From positions 22,177,621 to 22,241,620 of the forward strand of contig OY821784.1 in NCBI GenBank assembly GCA_963682175.1: a stretch of 64,000 nt of DNA, given 5' to 3'. Within the stretch, counting starts at the first letter, position 1; the number at the start of each line of letters is the position of its first letter. Of the stretch, positions 58,512-64,000 are shown one piece after another. Source of the stretch: Triglochin maritima (Eukaryota; Streptophyta; Magnoliopsida; Alismatales; Juncaginaceae). The notes beneath the pieces were generated by a model, which worked only from the letters and a program-made list of their open reading frames with translations, was not told the DNA's origin and ran no database searches. The translations under genes and the position numbers were made by a program.

Positions 58512-60709
58512 TGTAACGTCCCGAAACAGCGGAAGATTTAAAATTTCAAAATAACCAACATAACAGACAACTCACGCGGGAACGTCACTAATATATAAAT
58601 ATATAAATCCGGGTGCACCCAAAATACAAGGAGTTTTCCAAAAGAAGTACAACTACAATACTGATACAATGGAATAGAATACAAGTAGTCGTACGGTCTA
58701 GCAACTGCCGAAGAGGATCCGACTCCAAAGCGCTCCGTCCTCGGTCACCACCCACCCGGACCTACTGCGATCCTGAAAAAGATGCAACAACAATGCCTGA
58801 GTTTCCAGAAGGAAACCCTGTATACCAACTCACCTATATGCATGCATCACATAATGAACCTATCATACTAGTAGCATGTCATGGCATCAACAGATATGGA
58901 AAACAGTTCCCCCGAAGGGTAAAACAAGACATCAGTCCGACAATCAATCATCGGGTCTCCCGAAGAGACCTACTGCAGGCACATGCAGTCTAGCAGCCCG
59001 CGACATCGCACCCCCCACACGCGACTACACTACTCAAGGGTTCGGCAGGGAGCCTCTGTCACGTCTACGCGCCGATAGAAACAGATCTATAAATCTCAGT
59101 GGTCGGGGCCACAGGGACCAACGGGGCCGTCGCCCGGAAGGTATAACAACATCATCTCGGTAGGTGCCCAGCCGAGGAAAACAACAAAGCCGGCACAGCC
59201 TCGGCCCAACAATCATCATCGCTGGCACAACCTCGGCGGCATCACCGGCACAGCATCGGTGGTCCATCACAACGTCCGGCACAGCATCGGACGGGTCCAG
59301 ACCGAATTCTGCCAGGTCAACTGGCTCCACGAGCCGCGAACACCAACTGCGCCGCTATAAAAGCAGGGCAGCGACCTCCGTAGCCCCAAGGGCCGGTAGT
59401 CACCTCACCCAACGCCAGTTGCGTGCCCGCACAACATCATCATACACTGGGATCCGCGATCCCTCAGGCCTGCTACACTACAATGAGTCTAATCAAACAT
59501 GTCTCATAAGTCCCACTCCCTACCTGGAGGAGACGCACCCCGAACACCCACACCCTTCCACCCGGCGGTCCCTGGGCAGGCACGCAAGCGCACCCACCGT
59601 CACCTCCCGGCTCACGCACAAGGCGAGGACACGGGTTTCCGTGGACAGAGTTGACATTCACAACGGGACCCAGGAATTCAGTTCTGAGCAGATTCGGTCG
59701 ACCAAAATAGTCTAACTGGTCGACCGTTTCCACGAGGAATTCGATCGACCGAAAGTCTGAATCGGTAGAACTCACTGCGCAACACTAATTCCCAAACGGT
59801 CGAACAAAAGTCTAAAACCGGTCGACCGAACGAGGTCAAAATCCGGAGTCTGGTCAACATTAAATTCAACTCTATCGGTCGACCGACTCAGGGGTCTCGG
59901 TCGACCGAAAACAGACAGGGTCAACCTATTATTCTAAGTCATATAATCGGTCGAACGCAAACCTCCAACGGTCGAACAACAAATGATCGGTCGAACGTCA
60001 CATGAAATCGGTCGAACAAAACAAGCAAAACTAACAGGTACACTTAAGTTCCGGTCGAACACAACAAGGACCGGTCGACCGACAACAGGTAGAAAATCCC
60101 AACTCACCAGCAATAATGCACTACCGGTCGACCGCCCCAAGGCATCGTTCGACCGGTGAAGGTTAAAGTCGGGCAAACAGTGCTAAAACGGTCGACCGCC
60201 CGAAGGATCCGGTCGACCGTTGGTCGTCTTCAACCTCGCGCCAGCCGAGGTTTTACGAAGAAACGCGTCGCCGGAGAGGTCTCCGACCTCCCCCGACTCG
60301 ACCAACGCGTCCCTCACATGAGGGTCAACAAACAAACCACACTAAGGAGTGGCATACCTTTCACCCGCGTGAAGTCGACGGTGCCGGAGCTCCTACGCCT
60401 CGCCTCCGGTAGACCTCGATCACGCGCCGCGCCTCTCCCGCACGAGCACCTTCCTCCGTTGCCGGTGACGCCTCCTCTGGTGCAGCCGAAAAGAGGAAGA
60501 GTGAGAACCAAGGTGAGTGAGGAAGAAGAGTTGGAGAAGAAGAATGGAGGAGAGACGGTTTTTGCTTTTAAAACAAAACCCAACCCAAGGCAACACTCCC
60601 CACCATCCCCTACACTCCTAGCCCATACCTCCCTTACCTCCCATACCCTCTCACATCAACCCCACCTAATCCGGGATTAACCCTCTAATCACGGTTTTGG
60701 GTTCTAACA
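58512..60709 (+). mobile_element. S3: solo LTR of family S in exon 4
   Basis: S3 is flanked by CTCTC (58507-58511 and 60710-60714). It is 2198 bp, TGTAACGTCCC...GGTTCTAACA, in opposite orientation to S2. Blocks such as 60156-60360 match the complement of 56165-56372 almost base for base, while the outer ends are more diverged. The TATA-like box is near 60566. Confidence 0.92.
59695..60219. repeat. CGGTCGACCG palindrome array in S3
   Basis: The counterpart of the S2 array, for example 60189/60210 (21 bp apart). It lies 350-870 bp upstream of the TATA-like box. Confidence 0.88.
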
Positions 60710-60767
60710 CTCTCTTTGGATTATGTGTGGGCTCCAAAAGATATTGCTCTTATTTGCTTCACATCTG

Positions 60768-61045
60768 GTAAATATTTTCATTCTTTTATTTGTTTTATTT
60801 TTCGATTGTTGTGTTCAACTTACTTATTAGGGTTTGTTAGGATTTTACAGATCAACAAATTATCTTTAATAAGACGTCATACCAAGTCGTTTATTTTCTG
60901 CAGCTTGGATTAGTGCGGAATTCGTTGAGAACTTGTAGTGCGTTAGCAGATGGTTCGTTCTGTAATATATTGTTATTCTAAAGATACAGTTGTGACATGG
61001 TTTAGTTGATCTAAAAGGGTAATTCATGGAACGTTGACAGAAAAC
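60768..61045 (+). other. Start of intron 4 of the AAE14-like gene
   Basis: It begins GTAAAT after exon 4. AT-rich, with no exon-like segment matching the continuation of the AMP-binding motif. Confidence 0.6.
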
Positions 61046-61494
61046 TGTTAGGATCTTCTTGGTCGGTGGTTAATACGCAAAAATGATGAATAAATATAAT
61101 AAAACTCGAGCTAAGCAATCTATCGAATACCTAACATGCATCAAGCAAATACATAAGCAAAAAGAAGTACCACCAGATTTACGTGGAAACCCAAATCTGG
61201 TAAAACCACGATGACATAGAGGGTCGAGCTTCACTATAAATGATTGGAACACAAGGAGAAATGAAACTGAAGAAGACTTGCTCGGAATGGATTGAGGGGT
61301 GGATGAAAGATTCCTCCAATAAGAAGATTTTTCATATATCCTTAAACCTTAAGCTTGTTGGTGGCTGAACCAACCTTCTATTGGGTGACTATATTTTCTC
61401 TTAAGATTTCTCTCTATTTATAGGTGAAGTTTAAGGCAAACATTAAGAATGTCTAAAATGCCCTCACATTATTTTGAAGATATTTTTTCTAACA
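61046..61494 (-). mobile_element. K: 3' LTR of a Ty1/copia element
   Basis: Plus-strand ends TGTTAGGATCTTC...TTTTCTAACA, 449 bp. On the minus strand TATAAATA is the complement of 61416-61423. A purine-rich tract (complement of 61495-61505) precedes the LTR start, so this is the 3' LTR of a minus-strand element. The other end is not in the window. Confidence 0.7.
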
Positions 61495-61597
61495 ATCACC
61501 ACATTGAGTTGATAACCCTTTCTTCATGAGACTCCTGCATTAATCTATCTTCGTGGTGCCTCTCACCTCCTCCTTTGCTCCATCTACATGGAGTTTA
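61495..61597 (-). pseudogene. K internal 3' end, cut by element L
   Basis: About 100 bp that resemble the sequence between pol and the polypurine tract of a copia element. L follows directly, with GTTTA (61593-61597) as its probable left target duplication. Confidence 0.5.
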
Positions 61598-63627
61598 TGT
61601 AGGATTTCATGTTTAATTATACATATATATTTTCGAAATTTTTATGTATAATAAGGATCAATTACAATTTTCTTTGATTTATTTCATGCATGCATCGGTT
61701 TGTTTTAACATCTAGTTTCAAAACTCTATTAAAACAAACAAGGGCTCCGAAATTCATACCTAGAAGTTCTCTAAAACTTCTTGAAGATTCGGAGACGTTG
61801 GGGATGCTCCTCGCTGCGCCGGATGCCTCCGAGTATTCACCAAACTCTAAACAAGATCGGAGAGAGGGAAGCTAGTCTCTCAATCTCCGATAGGGTTTAG
61901 AATCCAATTACTAACCCCTCTTTAATTCCCTTGAGAAGATGATCTCTTAAGAACTAAACTAAACTTAAGAATTTGTGGAATTTTCGTGGAGAATTAAGGA
62001 GAGAGATTTTGCATGAAAAGCAATATTAATTAAGATGTAGGGAGGCAATGAGATAACCTCTATTTATAGGTTCTCTCCAAATTACTTATTCATGTGCAAC
62101 CTCTTGCCCATGATTTCATGCAAAATTCCATCTAACCATCCATTATTTATTAATAAATAATATTAGCCACGAATTAAATCAATTATGGACCAATTCCATG
62201 CATGATCTAATTAATTCTTAAATTAATTCTGCATAAACCGTCTGGACCGGTCGACCGTTTTTGGAGGTTCGGTCGACCGCTCGAACCAGTTTCGGTCGAT
62301 CGTTCAATAGCTCGGTCGACCGTTCGTAACAGGAACTATTCCATCGCAATGTTCGGTCGACCGACCGATCACTTTCGGTCGACCGTTCGAACAGATGAAA
62401 ATTCCCTGTTATCGGTCGAGACATGTCCGGTCGACCGTGCCCTGCCGGTCGACCGTTTACTGCTAACCGGTCGACCGTTTGAGCACTGTTTTGCAGACTT
62501 GTCAAATTTCGGTTTAACCCCTACAAAATTTGACATTTCGGGATTAGTAGTAAATCCACAACTTATGTAACATATTATCCTATGTAATGATCAATCATTA
62601 CACCCCATAATATTTACATCACATATGAATTTAATTTAGATTCTAATTATGTTATTAATCACAACATAATTTTGATTTTGCTTGTTCACCCCATGTGTCA
62701 TATTTTCTACATGAAACCCGACACATCTTATGAACTCAAAATCCCCATTTCTTGTTTCCCAGTTTTGTGGTGTGGCCTATGGAAGGATCTAAACTAAGTT
62801 GGCAGTGATATTAAAGGCTTAATATCACAAGCTATAAGCGGTATCTAGCTACACATTATAGCTCCCAATTAGTTAGATGTCTTAATTCCACTTGAACCAA
62901 AACCCGATCCATTTAGTGATGGCGTGCACCACTTGTGTCCGTCCCTTGCCTCATGATATTAAGAATACACACAAAGTAGTATTGTGTCATCTTTGTCTTA
63001 GTATTCATTTCTTGATCTCTTTAAGCTAGTTATAAATATGTGACTTAACTCAAATCACATTGTGCACATTATAACTTTGCTTTTATCAAGGGGCCCACTA
63101 TTATCATCACTCAATTAAGAGGGGCAATGATAGTCTTTTGACTAACTACCTTCTCCAACAAAAGTAGTACTTAACCAACCAATGCCTTTACACTACACTG
63201 ATCGATAGTTCAAGGCACTGATCTAATTAAGTATTCCTTAAGTGATTAGATATAAGTCTCATATCAAAGGACCAAAGACACAGTAAAATATTAATGACAC
63301 AGAAACACATTTCTATAATATTTTACAAAAGTAATATTTTCCTCTTTTGCATACCCGTGTTGTCACTCACTTGTAGAGCTACAATGATCTATGACCAACA
63401 CGACAATCTTAACTCGGTAATTAATGTTCCATGTTAGTTACCATGATTGTGAATATCTTTTGTTTTATGTAAACCAATATCTTTTAGAGCTCTACGGTTA
63501 AGGACCAAGAGCCTCTTCCTTAACACTTCTAAAAGACGAATAACATAAACAAGGAACAAAATGATTTCTCATTCAATTCATAATAATTGACATTTAAAAG
63601 TAAAACTTTTAGAACACATTCCCTTCA
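61598..63627 (-). repeat. L: 3' LTR of a Ty1/copia element
   Basis: Plus-strand ends TGTAGGATTTC...TTCCCTTCA, 2030 bp. A purine tract AAGTGGGAGAT (complement of 63628-63639) abuts it, and the pol end lies beyond, as expected for a 3' LTR on the minus strand. TATAAATA is the complement of 62061-62068. Confidence 0.85.
62248..62477. repeat. CGGTCGACCG palindrome array in L
   Basis: Copies at 62248, 62270 (22 bp apart), 62293 (one change), 62313, 62354, 62376 (22 bp apart), 62429, 62446 and 62468. They lie 180-410 bp upstream of the TATA box on the minus strand. Confidence 0.88.
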
Positions 63628-63711
63628 ATCTCCCACTTGTTATTAAAGTTTTCTTTCTCATACATACTCAATACATAAAACAATAATAACTAGGGTAAAC
63701 CCCATTACATA

Positions 63712-64000
63712 TCAATTATCAAGCCAATCTACATGGTTCCTCAACCCCATGGACTCGAAATGCATTTCGCCCTTGGCTTGGGATAAGGGTTTTGTGAATG
63801 GATCAGCTGTGTTGCTGTTGGTGTCCACCCATAACAGATTTATTTTGCCTTCGTCGATGAGGTCACGCATCACGAAGTACTTACGATCCATGTACTTCAC
63901 TTTGTGGTGTGATTTGGGATCCTTGATTTGCGAGATAGATGCACTATTGTCGCAAAATAGCTCTATTGGTCCCTCGCTCGAGGGAACTACTCCAAGCTCT
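63712..64000 (-). CDS. L copia polyprotein, C-terminal RNase H (partial)
   Basis: An open minus-strand frame that enters from beyond the window end and stops at 63712. It encodes the end of a Ty1/copia RNase H: IELFCDNSASISQ, then HKVKYMDRKYFVMRDLI, then TADPFTKPLS. The order copia RNase H, purine tract, LTR shows that L is a copia element on the minus strand. How complete it is cannot be judged. Confidence 0.88.
   Translation of the reverse strand, partial: ELGVVPSSEGPIELFCDNSASISQIKDPKSHHKVKYMDRKYFVMRDLIDEGKINLLWVDTNSNTADPFTKPLSQAKGEMHFESMGLRNHVDWLDN

Larger units (their letters stand above)
53535..60767 (+). pseudogene. AAE14: AAE14-like 2-succinylbenzoate-CoA ligase, exons 1-4, disrupted
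   Basis: The family is an acyl-activating enzyme that ligates CoA to 2-succinylbenzoate in phylloquinone synthesis (chloroplast/peroxisome). Exon 1 (53535-53731) encodes HICQCL, VTVSGN, RTGEQFV and LGVGRGDVVAI. Exon 2 (53814-53886) encodes WLLAVVFVGG and VAPLNYRW. Exon 3 is 55715-55847 plus 58043-58069. Exon 4 is 58463-58511 plus 60715-60767, ending in the start of the AMP-binding motif (ICFTSG). Lengths and phases match across GT-AG introns, about 178 residues in all. Solo LTRs S2 and S3 cut exons 3 and 4. The flanking exon sequence is otherwise open, so the breaks look recent. The remaining exons (TGRPKG onward) would lie past elements K and L, outside the window. The assignment comes from recalled similarity to Arabidopsis AAE14. 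Confidence 0.83.

Noticed and set aside
60156..60680. A 174-codon frame resembling one at 56016-56372
   Set aside because: The likeness comes from the two LTRs being the same DNA family. It spans the LTR end and has no known domain.
47974..62477. Open frames rich in RSTD, SVDR and GRPV repeats
   Set aside because: They are translations of the CGGTCGACCG arrays in LTR DNA, appear on both strands and in several frames, and lack any domain.

Overview
This is plant nuclear DNA, most likely from a eudicot with a large, repeat-rich genome. The sequence does not identify the species. The plant assignment rests on three things: Athila-type Ty3/gypsy elements primed by tRNA-Asp, Sirevirus-like and other Ty1/copia elements, and a host gene with GT-AG introns that resembles the plant phylloquinone enzyme 2-succinylbenzoate-CoA ligase (AAE14/MenE).

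Layout. Positions 1 to about 48,900 are one nested stack of LTR retrotransposons. A solo-type LTR (S1, 127-2147, resuming at 48840) was split by a Sirevirus-like copia element (C, minus strand, 2148-48839). C was then hit by three Athila-like elements: D (2454-14474, minus), A (15323-34074, plus) and E (34873-46501, plus). Each of these was hit in turn. H lies in a 3' LTR of D (2845-8965), B lies in the integrase of A (23032-30376), and G (37447-39303) and solo LTR F (40386-41614) lie in gag of E. I placed most boundaries from TG...CA ends and 5-bp target-site duplications: ACCTT (D), ATTAA (H), GGAGC (A), GTCTA (B), TCCTT (E), GTTCG (G), GTGGT (F).

Positions 48,986-52,510 hold an Athila-type LTR (I), a solo LTR of the C family (J, TSD AATTA) and a 292-bp hAT-type MITE (TSD CCTAATTG). 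Positions 53,535-60,767 carry exons 1-4 of the AAE14-like gene. Exons 3 and 4 are each broken by a 2.2-kb solo LTR of family S, in opposite orientations (S2, TSD CCACC; S3, TSD CTCTC). The rest of the gene would lie beyond two further minus-strand copia elements (K and L), the second of which runs off the window.

How the parts work together. Only A encodes a full gag-protease-RT-RNase H-integrase polyprotein, and B interrupts it. B, D, E and H carry gag-protease only, so they would need enzymes supplied in trans. B has almost identical LTRs and an intact reading frame, which fits recent mobilisation.

The most interesting structure is regulatory. Athila-type U3 regions carry a GGACC array with a 21-bp period, then one or two GC-rich palindromes upstream of TATA. 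Where two are present their centres are 21-22 or 32 bp apart, close to whole turns of B-DNA. The same palindromes recur about 130-200 bp downstream of the primer binding site. Unrelated LTR families (S, C/J and L) carry arrays of a different palindrome, CGGTCGACCG, also spaced 20-22 bp and also upstream of TATA.
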